Part shown: one piece after another, positions 18,301 through 29,175 of the stretch | Layout of the letters: every line of letters starts with the position of its first letter | Numbering within the stretch: the stretch's first letter is position 1 | Source: Blattamonas nauphoetae | Taxonomy: Eukaryota; Preaxostyla; Oxymonadida | Length of the DNA: 64,000 nucleotides | Direction: 5' to 3' | NCBI GenBank assembly: GCA_033064195.1 | Contig: JARBJD010000239.1 | Coordinates: 1 to 64,000, forward strand | Notes under the pieces: model-generated | Seen by the model: the letters and a program-made list of their open reading frames with translations, nothing else | Told to the model about the DNA's origin: nothing | Database searches by the model: none | Made by a program: the position numbers and the translations under genes

Positions 18301-21300
18301 TGAGGTTACTCTCTCAAATTGTGCATTCACGTCCGATGGAGGAGTCCACTCTGCCCCACTCGTTCTCTCGTCATCGTCCTTCATACTGGTGTACGACACG
18401 AATGTGTACGGTTTTGTCTTCGCTAACCATTCGTGTTTCGAAGGCGATGGAGGATATTTCTCGATTGGATCCAATGCTTATTACAGTTCTGCCGTCATAG
18501 CGAACATCACAACAACTGGCGACGGTGCCGCGTTGAATTTCAGAAATGCAGAAGTGATGTTTAATTCAGCACATTTCTTCGACTGTCATGCTCGGAATGG
18601 CGGAGTGGCTTCCTTGCACAATTGCCAAATCAGTTTGTATACGATGCTTGCCATGCGGTGTTCAGCCGAGAGCAAAGGAGGAGCTCTCTTCGTCCACTCA
18701 GTCGATTCAACCGCACGAATTGGTATTTCTCCGACCCTCATTGAATGTTCCGCCGAACTTGGTGGCGGCATCTTTCTTGACGTGTCTCATTTTCGGTCAT
18801 TGTCACTGTCGAATCCCGGAACTGTCAGTGTCCTTGCAGCCTACCGCACTGGAGTAATGTTTTCGAATTGCTTCGCTGTGAAGGGAGGAGGGGCCTATCT
18901 CGACGGAGATTGGTCAAATATTGGGTCGGCATCGTTGAATTCTTTGACAATGTCGAATGGTGGTCCTTTGGTCTGTGGACAAGATCTCTTCTTCTCTCAA
19001 CCACTTGCTGAGTCCTTCACAGAATTTGAACAATTCCTGCAGAATATGACTGAGTGGAGCTGGTCGATGAGCACGATGTCGTCGGATGATGCTTCTCAAT
19101 ACAAACAGGTCGAAGCGGAAGGCCATCCTGAATGGTCTCTCAACTTGGACTGCCCAAAGATTGTTCTAATCGTCTCTGAGTATCCCAGTTTCACGTGTAT
19201 CTCCGAAAAGAAATCACAAAGCAGTTCCCTCAATGATTATCTCCCTCTCCTCCATCTGAAAGACGAGAATAATGAGTTTCGCCAGATCCCCATCTTCCTC
19301 CGAGACAAGGTGTATTTCTTCCAAACTGGAGTTTTGATGGAACAATCCATCTTTCTCACTCCGGAGGCATTGACCGATCCAGTTCCATCCTCCACTCTCT
19401 CTTTTGGATCCGACTATTGGAAGGAAGATCGCTTCTTCGTCAGACTCGAAAGAGAAGGACGTGTCGAGATAGCAAATGTTCAATTCAGCTGGGGAATCGA
19501 TCTGGGATTGTGCGAAGTGGTCGATAGGTCGGGAACAGCGAAGATCGCATCGTGCCACATCACTCTGAGCATTGCCTTGTCTCACCCATTCCTCTCTTGC
19601 TCAGCTGGAACCCTCATCATTTCGCAATCGACCTTCACCACCACCGATCCATCTCCACTCACTGTCCCTCTCGTCTGTTCATCTCCTCTCTCCTCCTTTG
19701 CCTGCAACTCAGCGACGGACCAAATTAGGATTGAAATGGATGGAGTACACTTCTCGAATTTGAATGTGGAGGAGTCAGTCGATGGGGTTGTGCAACTCGA
19801 AGGAGTGGATTCTCTTCGATTGAAAAATGTGGAGTTTTCGAATGTGAAGAACGGAACATTAGATGCAGTTCGAATTGTTGTGGTGGGAACCAATCTTTTC
19901 GAAACGATCGAATCTGTGCAGACTTCAGGATTCCCTGCTCGAGGAACTGAGCTGGATGGTTTGTACAAATCACTCGACATTTCCGAGCCTGTCCCAAGCA
20001 ACTATCGCTCACCCACTCTTCTTCTCTATCTGAATGCCTTCAACGCAGAGACAGTCATTGTGAGTGGAACAGGAAGAGACGGGATGTGGTGTGGTGATGC
20101 AGAGTTTCCATGCAGAAGCCTGAACGAGGCAGACAAGCATCTGAATCACGCAATTCCATCAACAATTGAAGTCCAGACATCTGCTGTCCTCAAATCTTAC
20201 CTGGACCACACTCAAGACATCACAAAAATCGCTTCCGGAACCGGAGAGAAGGGTCAAGTGGATGTGTCAAAAGAAGGATGTCTCAACCAAGCAGACATTC
20301 ACACTCATTCACTCACGCTCGATTCTCTCGTCTTTTCCCTCACGTCAGATCGAACAAAGTCTCTTCTAATCTCTCAAAGTGGCTCTCTGATCATGACGAG
20401 CTGCTCATTCGCATCCTCATCTTCATCAGCTCTGACGTCGAAGCTGGTTGAAGTGAAAGGAGGATCAATTGAGCTGCACAAAGTTGAACTCTCGTCGCTC
20501 GCTTTCACAGACACTCTTCTCTCGTTCTCTTCATTTGTCTCTGTTGAGCTTCACACTGTGACACATAAATCGTGCTCTCCACACCCACTGATGACATTTG
20601 ATGGGAAAAGCACAACATCATCGACAGTTGAAATAAGAGACTGCGTCTTCAAAGGAATCTCATCGTCCGAATCGAACGAGGAACCCCTCTGCGAATGGGA
20701 CACTGGCCTTGTCATTCTGACCAATTGCTCGTTGGAAGGATTCACTTCCACATTCTCGCACATCTCGCAGGGAGCTCTTCGTGTTGTGGATTCTGTTGTT
20801 TCTCTGAAGCAGAGTCTCTTTGAAGTGAACGGTCCTCGCCACTCGTCATTCCCTTCGCTGAACTGGAACATCGGCTGTTTTGGGAAAAGTGAGATCGAGC
20901 TGGAATCTTCATCAACAACTGACTTGTCATCTTTCCCGAATTGGATTTCAACGTCAGACGAATGCGTTGTGAAACGAGGTGATTCATCAATTGTTCCTCA
21001 TCCATTCTTCATCCCAACTCTCTCGATTGACAACTGCTCGTCGAAGTTGGATCAAAAGTCGAAGAACTATGAGGTGTCGATTTCTGGCTCGACTCTGATT
21101 CCATGTGGCCTCGTCTTGGTCGTCGAGGAGGTGACAGACAAGGTCGAAGGGAAGAATGTCACAATTCCAGTTAATTCCACATTTTCGACAGTCCTCAACG
21201 ACACTTCCATTTCACTGACTCTCCCAGAATCCTCATTCACCCAACTCGATGCGAAACTTGCCTGGAATGCCTTCCTCGCTTTTGGGAACGATGGTCGCAC

Positions 21301-22324
21301 TGATTCTTTCGTCTTCAAACGCACAGCCAAAGCAATCAGAGCCGAAGCGATGGGAAAGACACTTCCGTGGCTGATTCCTCTCATCGTCGTAATCTGTGTT
21401 CTCATTCTGGTTGCTCTCGTTGTGATCTTTCTCTGCCGACGTCGACGAACCGCAGGCCAAACTACCAAAATGAGTGAGATGAAGGAAGAAGACACTGTGC
21501 AAGTGGACGAGAAGGTGGAGGTTGATCAAGGGACACAGCTCGGAGTGCACGCAAACGAAGCTGTGGATCCACTCAGCAAACAGTCGAACATGGAGACACT
21601 TCCAGAACAACAACAATCTTCAGAAGTTCCATTCAGTGATGGACTTGTGGAAGCGTTGTGTTGTGGAGGCAAGCTGGAAATGACAGTTGTTCGAGAACAG
21701 GATTCGCTTTACAACATGCTTCATGTTCAAAAAGAGAAGAAAACGACGATTGTGAAGCGAGTGATTGAGAGGCAGCTGGCACAGGGATTGGAGGCAGTGG
21801 CGAATGCGTCATTGGATGCATCGATTCTGACGAGACTATCATCTCATTGGGTGATGTTCGACTCGAATGGAAGAGTGTGTCTGAAAATGCATGACACAGA
21901 ACCAACGCCATCTCTCCCAAACCAACCACAGAAGCGAATCAAAGCCAACGTGTCACAAGAAGCCCAGCGATGGAAGGCACCTGAAGTGGTGAAGGCTGAA
22001 GAGGGACAAATATCACATCAACCAACCCAACAAGAGATTGACACGCATCGAGCGGCAGTTTTTAGTCTTGGCCTCGTCTTGTGGGAGATTGAGACTGGTT
22101 CTGTGCCGTTCGCGGAACAAGATGCGACGAACGCTCAGCGACAGCTGGGGACAGGCGCACATCCGAAGATGGAAGGAGTTGGGCCGAAGATGCAGGAACT
22201 GATTGTGGACTGTCTTGCACTCGATCCGAACGAACGACCCGAACTGTCTGAAGTGTACTCCTTCCTCCTCACGGTGGATGGCGATGACACACCAGACGAG
22301 AATGAAGCACATTCTCATCCTTGA
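15310..22324 (+). CDS. Beta-helix receptor pseudokinase, about 2,330 aa, one frameshift
   Basis: A signal peptide (MNLFAFSLFVQI) is followed by a very long ectodomain of repeated short strands with Ser/Thr/Cys ladders (FTNCSFT, ISSCSFTDI, GGALSLHADG, GGGIFLDV), the pattern of right-handed parallel beta-helix (pectin-lyase-like) surface proteins. A single TM segment (WLIPLIVVICVLILVALVVI, about 21,370-21,430) precedes a basic stop-transfer RRRR. The cytoplasmic part ends in a kinase-like C-lobe: RWKAPEV (APE motif), AAVFSLGLVLWEIETGSVPF and a closing DPNERP. No Gly loop, VAIK lysine, HRD or DFG is visible, so it should be catalytically dead. The frame changes once near 16,790 (the first frame closes at 16,794; the second continues from before it), a real lesion or a one-base sequence error. 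Similar proteins are, to my knowledge, abundant in oxymonads. Confidence 0.8.
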
Positions 22325-22957
22325 CCCTTCGTTCGCCAGAAGCCGTTCTCTCCATGAGAACTCTTTTCTTTATTTCATTTCACTCCCGAACATCTCACGT
22401 TCGTGTCATTCTTTCGCACAACACTTTCTTCATTCATCTTTCTGTTCTGTCCCATCAATGGTATCTTGGATTTCTCCATCTATGCACTCACTCACGCTTT
22501 TTTCACGCAATTTCTGTTCTCTTCTCTTGAACATGCAAGACACCTCCAAATATTCAGAAGCGAGAGGAGAGCTCGTGAATACACAGGGCACTCCTCAGCT
22601 GGTGTTTTTTTGATCTTCATTTCGTTCACTTACGAGCATTTGTTCTTTTTTCTTTGGCTGCATGTGATCACTGTCTGTTTCTGTCGGTATTTGGCTGTTT
22701 TCTCCTTCATTTCTAAACATTTTCTGTTCTCATTCCCGTCCACCGACGACCCTTTATCGTCGTCTCTTTCAACACGGCACGATGTCCATCTTCCACCCTC
22801 ATTTCCTTCTGATTTGTTGTCCTGTCTGTGTGAGTCTCTCATTTCATTTCGAGCTCATTCAAACATCACCTCTTCTGGGACGCCCTATCTGAAAACAGTG
22901 ACGACAAACATTGGCTCACTGCCATTAAACTCAAATAAGAATCTCAACAGAGTTCAA
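22325..22957. other. Pyrimidine-rich intergenic region
   Basis: T/C-rich DNA between the receptor gene and duplication copy B. A 198-codon plus-strand frame from 22,403 is Phe/Ser/Leu-rich and runs on through the non-coding start of the duplicated block, so I take it as chance. Nothing else is seen. Confidence 0.5.
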
Positions 22958-24780
22958 AAACCATGTTTCATTCAGTTTGTATGGATCAATCAAAGATAGC
23001 TAGTACATAATTGTTACGGGTCACAACTTTTCAACTTTTCAATGACAACATACAATCAAGACTTCCTTCACCAATCCCTCTTCGAGCACAAACCTCGTTT
23101 GATTCTCTATTTCTCATTCCGTCCAGGTGAGTATATCATCAAAGACAAGAATCATTTGACAAAACAACAAATTCACGCCTTTCTCAACAAAAAACGCGTT
23201 TATGGCTCGTTTTCCACGAGAGACTCAAGTTTCGGTGCAACTTTCACTTTCGAGGTCGAAAACTCGCAGGACAGCATCGAAGCCATGAATCGACTTTTGA
23301 GCAGAGGCTCGTGCATCGCTGTCCACACAAAACACACCTCACTCGACTATCCCGTCACAATCCTGCCCCTCCTCGCCCCAAAGTGCCTCCTCTTCACCAT
23401 CCATCCCCACAACCCCAACCAGTTCTGGAACGAACAACAAGCGATCCTTCCTCACAATGTCCAGATCCTTCCGCTCCCTCAGCAACACCACCCACACGCC
23501 TCAATCGTCATCTTCGACGACAACGAGACCACAAAGAGTGTCCACGCGTCCTTCTCCAAACCCAACGTCCAACCATCCAATCAACCCAACTTCGCAAGAG
23601 TCTTCGCCAAGCCTGTCCACTTCCACAATCGAATCGAAATGACAATCAATCTCAACTTTCATCCATCCAACAATCTCTCCTGCAACGACAAGGCATCAAT
23701 CGTCAACTCCCTCAACCACTCCATCAGCCACCACATCACCAGAAGACTCCAGCCTCGCTTTCCAGCAATCCAAGCGAAGGCCATGTTGGAATGGAGAAAC
23801 ATCCAGAACGCATTCAAGTCCACACACAGCTCATCCGAAGGCGACGAGGCCAGACCTGAATCCACAGCCAAGAAACCGCACTTCACTGTTCGTCTCACTC
23901 CCACCCTCCTCGCCCAGACACACATCAACCAAATCGCACAAATCCTGAATCCTGGTTTCAGCGTCTTCACATCGCTCGGCGACAAAGCAAGTGCGGTCCC
24001 TGTCTCCTTCCAGTTCGTCAGAATCATCCCTCCCGAGTTGGTCAGCGACACTCTCAGCAATCGCACACCACAACCATCGTCCAGAACTCTCAATCCTCAC
24101 TCCACCTCACCCATCCAGTTCTCTCACGCTAATCCCCCTCCTGCCACTCCCATCATCAACCTCCCTCCTTCCATCAACTACCCTCCATCCAGAAACATCT
24201 CTGTCCCTCCCCCTTTCTCTGTCCACCCCAACCCCTCCTCGCCTCCTCCTCCCCACTTTCGCAACATTTCTCCTCCCACCAGCACTTCTGTTTCAATTTC
24301 CGATTCACCACTCCTCCCAACCCCAAACTCCTCTCGCACCAACTCCATCCCTCCTCCATCCCAGCCTCTTCTCTCTTCCAGTCAATCCAGTCATTCTTCC
24401 ATTTCTTCTTTCTCAAACGGTCCTGCTCCGAGTCTCAACAAACATGCTCAGCAATTCGTTCCCAGACTCTTCACAAACACTCCTCCCTCCAACACTCTCA
24501 CAAGTCCCACCATCCCCCACTCCGCTGTCACCCTTCCCTCTCTTTTCCCCAATCATCTGTCTCACTTTCGCTTTTCCCCTTCCACCATCCACCCTCAAAA
24601 TTCATCCACCCCTATCGCTGCTCCCAGCGTCGTTCTTGATGGAAACCCACTCGACGATGAGTGGGAAATTCTGTCTCTTGTTGATGATTTGGACACACTG
24701 TGTCTTGAGAATGATGATTTCAGAGGAGCCGTCCTTTGTGGTGTTGAGAGCGATGGACGAGAACAATTTGAAGTCGAGGC
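22958..24780 (+). repeat. Segmental duplication, copy B, first part
   Basis: Matches copy A from about 12611 to 14435. From 23,042 to about 24,565 only a handful of base differences occur; after that, divergence rises sharply to about 20 percent, still in the same reading frame. The match ends near 24,780, where copy B runs into unrelated sequence. Confidence 0.85.
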
Positions 24781-24928
24781 AGAAAACCAGAATAAGTCGG
24801 ATCTGTTCTGCTTTTCTTCACCTAACTCTGACTGCAGCTGTATCTGGGAGGAGTATGGCGATGATCTCAGAGACAGCGATGCCGGAGAATGCGACAGTCA
24901 GAACGACGAATTGGGTGATTCTAAATGA
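23042..24928 (+). CDS. Lineage-specific Pro/Ser-rich protein, copy B, 628 aa
   Basis: The paralogue of the protein at 12694 begins with the same MTTYNQDF at 23,042. Folded N-terminal region, second conserved region, Pro/Ser-rich middle and the start of the acidic tail (NPLDDEWEILS) are all kept. The last 49 residues (from about 24,781) are new, acidic and Cys/Ser-containing (DCSCIWEEYGDDL), and the stop at 24,926 lies inside a repeat word shared with the other side of an inserted region. So copy B appears to have lost its original end to an insertion and acquired a replacement, while staying open. Whether it is still expressed cannot be told. Confidence 0.65.
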   Translation: MTTYNQDFLHQSLFEHKPRLILYFSFRPGEYIIKDKNHLTKQQIHAFLNKKRVYGSFSTRDSSFGATFTFEVENSQDSIEAMNRLLSRGSCIAVHTKHTSLDYPVTILPLLAPKCLLFTIHPHNPNQFWNEQQAILPHNVQILPLPQQHHPHASIVIFDDNETTKSVHASFSKPNVQPSNQPNFARVFAKPVHFHNRIEMTINLNFHPSNNLSCNDKASIVNSLNHSISHHITRRLQPRFPAIQAKAMLEWRNIQNAFKSTHSSSEGDEARPESTAKKPHFTVRLTPTLLAQTHINQIAQILNPGFSVFTSLGDKASAVPVSFQFVRIIPPELVSDTLSNRTPQPSSRTLNPHSTSPIQFSHANPPPATPIINLPPSINYPPSRNISVPPPFSVHPNPSSPPPPHFRNISPPTSTSVSISDSPLLPTPNSSRTNSIPPPSQPLLSSSQSSHSSISSFSNGPAPSLNKHAQQFVPRLFTNTPPSNTLTSPTIPHSAVTLPSLFPNHLSHFRFSPSTIHPQNSSTPIAAPSVVLDGNPLDDEWEILSLVDDLDTLCLENDDFRGAVLCGVESDGREQFEVEAENQNKSDLFCFSSPNSDCSCIWEEYGDDLRDSDAGECDSQNDELGDSK

Positions 24929-27900
24929 ATTGTTACCCGCGTATTTTCTTCTGCCAGACGTGCAGAAACTCTCTGCAATTTTCAGAGCGCTCATATTCTC
25001 CTCCCCTCGACATGATGAAGGTGTTTTTTGTCCTTCTGACTCTTCATACATTCTTTTGTATCTGAGTTCTGCATTCAGTCGACATTTTTCACCCAGACTT
25101 GTCTATACCTCCAAACATGTTCAAGTATCTCGTTTTAACACAAACTTTGAAGCGGAAAACCATCGCTTGAACAGGATATATATTCTCATCTTCGCTTTCC
25201 AAGTCTTTGTTTCCATCATCTTCGATCCAACAACGAAACTTGACATCTCATTGATTGATTGCAATTTTGAGGTTTTCCAACTCTTTTCCTTCAACTTTCT
25301 CATTCAGATCTGGTGATCCCGTTCTTCCCCTCAAACAGTTGACTTGTGAATTCCGATCTTCCTCCCTCTTCTATTGTAACCCTCAAAAATGATATGGGCG
25401 ATTCTGAATGAAAACTTGTTTTACACTAATGTGCGTCACCAAAAATTATTTTTTGCCCAATTACCGTTCACCTGTGTAATAGACAGAAAACAGGAAAATT
25501 AGTGGAATTAAAGTTCGATCGCGTTCGATATCGTCATTTTTTGTTGAAGACAATTGTGCACACTTTTTATCACAGAACAAGTTCAAAAAGAGATAAATGA
25601 TGGAAAACGAAGGAAAAAGCTCATTCTGTGTGAAAGAACCAACACAAGGTCATCTATTGGAGAAAAAGTCACAAACTGTTCGAGGAGACATATTCAACAG
25701 ACTTGATAAGATTAGTCTTGGAAATTTCAGAAAGTATCCGGACGATGCGGTTTGTGATAAATTGTGAAGGAAAAACGAGCATGAGAGGAACTGTAGCAGT
25801 GGGAGGAAGATCGAAAAGAGTGAATCGAATTTGACGGTTTACAACGAGAAATTGCTGAAACAAAGGAGAAATAGAGCGAAAACAGTCCAAAACGTTCAAT
25901 CATGCGATTCTTGAGAGATCCTTATGGCTCCTGAGATTTGATTTGCGACGAGACAAAAAAGTGCTGAGTTTCAGCACATGAGAACAAAAAACAATACATA
26001 CAGTCTGATCTACATCCAATACGCTGGTTGAGACGGGTCGGATCATCTAGATTCATAATCAAATAAAGTTGGATGGTGAGAAGGAGCCTGAACTTTGAAT
26101 CGGAAAGATATCACGCGAGAATGAAGAAAAGTTGAATATCAAACCTTTATGATGTCGATAGTGGCTGGACCTGTGAACTGGGAGGATTTCTGGGAGATCT
26201 TCAACTTCAAGACGAAAGGGAGACGCATGCAAGTTTTGATTTAGAATCGCCCATATCCATTCACAAATTCGCCTCAAAAATACCATATGAACGTTTTCGG
26301 ATTCCTTTATGAAGATATTGCCTCTCTGACGCGAGGAAGTCAATCCATCAGTGGGTTAACGACCAAACGCAAACCACAATTTCGAAATTAGAATGGATTG
26401 ATCTTTCATGGTTCCGGAAAATAAAAAAAAAACAATTGTTAAGAGAGCTCTGTATATCGAAGAAGACAATTACGTAATCCTTAAATGTTTTTGGTTGTAT
26501 ATTCGTCCCAGTAAATTGGTGATTCTGCCACCACTTTCGTACAACCCCGGGAAGACATAAATTGAAAAGGGGTGATCACTGGAAAGGACAGTATCCGTTG
26601 TCTTCACCATCATCGTCTCGGTTGTCTTCTTAGATTCCCGAGAGTATTGGTTTCTTGAAAATTAAAACAAAACAAATCTTTTTTCATGTCACGAATGAGA
26701 TCAATCCATACTAATTTTGAAATTGTGGTTTGCGTTTGGTCGTTAACCCACTGATGTTTTTCAAGACTTTTTGAATGATTCGTGCTTTTGATTCGCTTTT
26801 TTCTCACATTTCCGTTCTTTTATATCGTTTTACACCATCGGTTGATTTTCTGGCACGTTTCGGGGAAATAATAGACATGGGACATAATTCTTTTTCGGGA
26901 CATAATTCCGTCTTTGAGCGATCTATAGACAAGTACGGTCTAATATTTGTGAATATTATTCGTGAACTGGTATGTTCACGCCACAAAAGTCAATGGAAAG
27001 GTAAAATTGTCTTGAAGTGGAGAAAGGAAAATCAAGGTATGATCTTCCCACAACCAATGTGAAAAGGTCTCCGTTCTCCGAGAAAACTCATATCCCAATC
27101 CTTCTCACCTGCCACGTCTCAGATGACATGACGAAAACTTAATACCAAGAGTCCAAAAATATTCATAAACTCGATAATGGATGTGATCAAACAGCCTAAA
27201 TACCCTCTTGCCCGCTCAAAAATCCCCGATCAAGGATCCTGACTTCGAGATTTGCCAACTCGCGGACAATGACCTGATGTTCGCTGAAATGCTATTCGGG
27301 TGTGTTTTCCTTCATACACAACTCAATTGATCAATTTTTTCAACAACAATTGTTTCATCACTTTTCTTGCCAATATCTCACTATTTCCTTCATCACTCAA
27401 TTTCCTTCTTGTTTTTCACATTTTTCAGTGTTTATCCATCCAACTTTGTTGATTCAACAAATTAGACGAACAGGTTGGTCACTCCACCAATCCAAAAGGA
27501 TCCAGCCTCTTTTCCGTGTTTTGCACGTTTGCTCTCTTTCTCATTCCTTCTTTTTCATCCTCTTCACAAATTTAGGCAAGCACAGGGATACCATGTCGTC
27601 ATACTTTGATCGTGGATGCAGAAAGAGATCTCTCCAATTGAAGGACGGATCACGTTCATCTCAACTTCATACATTTCACACGTGTTTTCATTCAGTTTTT
27701 ATTGATCTTTTTTTCGTTACCATATGGAAATAGTTAATGTGAGAATCGAGATCAGCCCATAACAAATGAGAAAAGCAATGAGATTCCCGAAAATCTCCAT
27801 TTGAGTTCACACTCCTTTAGAAGGTGTAATAAGCTTCCTTCAATCTCTCCTTTACTCTACAACTGTCCTTGTTGCGTATTTATGATGAAATGTGAATTAT

Positions 27901-28112
27901 GTCTCCAAATTCAATTGAGTCCCACATCTATAAATGTGAAAAAAAGCCCCAATCAGAATAGGGCTCTCTCGAACGCGATCAAAACAAAATCTCCAAAATT
28001 TAGCACTTTTCTGTCCTGAAAACCTCTGACAGCTAATTCTACAAAATTTTTTTTTTTGAGACGCACCATAGTCTTTTGTAACTTTTCATTTAGAATCACC
28101 CAATTCGACTTC
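24907..28112. other. Decayed insertion splitting copy B
   Basis: About 3.2 kb with no intact gene. It begins with GAATTGGGTGATTCTAAATG (24,907) and ends with the reverse complement of the same word (about 28,091-28,112). Related words occur inside at 25,391 (plus) and 26,238-26,258 (minus). Each can be read as W-(V/A)-I-L-N-(E/Q), so they look like copies of one short coding or terminal sequence. Short coding-like frames remain: minus 25,669-25,899 (FLVVNRQIRFTLFDLPP), minus 26,059-26,343 (ICEWIWAILNQNL) and the arms at 26,346/26,690. None can be assigned. The 27.1-27.8 kb part is T-rich and shows nothing. Confidence 0.5.
26346..26756. repeat. 67-bp inverted repeat around 277 bp
   Basis: Arms 26,346-26,412 and about 26,690-26,756 are reverse complements with only a few differences. 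Both arms, each read outward from its own CATCAG end, can encode HQWVNDQTQTTISKL-x-WIDL, so a short coding-like segment is present twice, head to head. The spacer has no clear content. This looks like the stump of an inverted duplication or of a transposon's ends. Confidence 0.6.
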
Positions 28113-28893
28113 GACCAGCTCCTCCAGTCAGATGACGAAGGCGACAACGATGAAACACGAAGTCTCTCAGTCAAGTCGTTTTGGTTCTGACTCTTCACGA
28201 ACAATTCGTCAACTCGAACAGCAGCCATTTCATTGTTTGATATTCTCTTTGTTTCATCAAATTTCATCATTTATTCTGTTTCTCAATCCAACAAATCAAG
28301 AGAGGTGTGATTGTCGAGATCAAATCACCAAAATGTCAATCGCCTGCCATCATCCAATCAAACCAACGCGTCACAGCTGTCGGTGCTCAACGCGTGTTTT
28401 CGATGTGAGAATGGTGTCATCTCCAGAATCAATCATTCATTTTGCTGTCATGTCGTGGTCACAAGACAGTTCCGCTTCGGATCAAAAGCCAGAAGAAATC
28501 ACAATCACCAATTCAATCTGAACAGTTCAAGGATGGATAAATGCTTGGCTATCTCATTGTTTCGTTGATTCAGGGATCGATTGCGAAGTTTGTGTCTTCA
28601 GAGAGAGAGGAGGAATAATAGCGCCGTTCTTCTCATTCAACAGGAAGTAACTTTTCGAAAGTACAATCAATCGCTTCGAGAATCTGAACATCTAATGAAA
28701 ACAAATCGATAGAGCAAACTCGAAAAGTGACAACAATCACATCAACGATCTGCAGCAGTCCTAACCCCAAACGAAATCCCTTTCATCAAACTGACATCAA
28801 TATGTCCAAGAGAGAAACGATTGGTTGATATCCATCCAAGAAAAGTCAAATAGAAAAGCGTTGTTAAATATTTCTTCGTTCCATTCACTGTTG
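28107..28893 (+). repeat. Segmental duplication, copy B, last part
   Basis: Starts with GACTTCGACCAGCTCCTCCA, matching copy A at 14,437, and continues to about 28,893 (copy A 15,228) at roughly 85-90 percent identity. It still contains the old acidic C-terminal codons of the gene (as in copy A) but is now cut off from its 5-prime part by 3.3 kb. The sequence from 28,894 to 29,175 has no recognised feature. Confidence 0.8.
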
Positions 28894-29175
28894 CGGTGCC
28901 GCGGCGCAATATCGGATTGTGGGGTTTAATGAGAATGATTGAGAAGAATTTACATCTCCAACAAGAAATAGCAGGGCAATAGACATGATTCAAGGTAGGT
29001 TTTCAAGGTGTCAGCGGTTCTGATCGGCATGACAGAGTCTCGAACTAGCAGTATGTACTGTTGGCTGACTTAATTTTTACACTCTTTTCAACACGTTTGT
29101 GGATTTGAAGAGTTTGATAGGCGAGAGAAAGAACAAAACAATGAAGTGCAAAACAAAAATCAAGAAAACGCTGTG

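Noticed and set aside
22403-22999. 198-codon plus-strand frame after the receptor gene
   Set aside because: Phe/Ser/Leu-rich product of T/C-rich DNA; crosses the edge of the duplicated block and is not conserved in copy A.
23991-25316. Long 441-codon plus-strand frame overlapping copy B
   Set aside because: It is the alternative frame of the Pro/Ser-rich gene (Leu/Pro/Ser only) and its twin in copy A has a different end; codons of the named gene are the conserved ones.
27302-27733. 143-codon plus-strand frame in the decayed insertion
   Set aside because: Phe/His/Ser-rich, from T-rich DNA, no motif and no start context.
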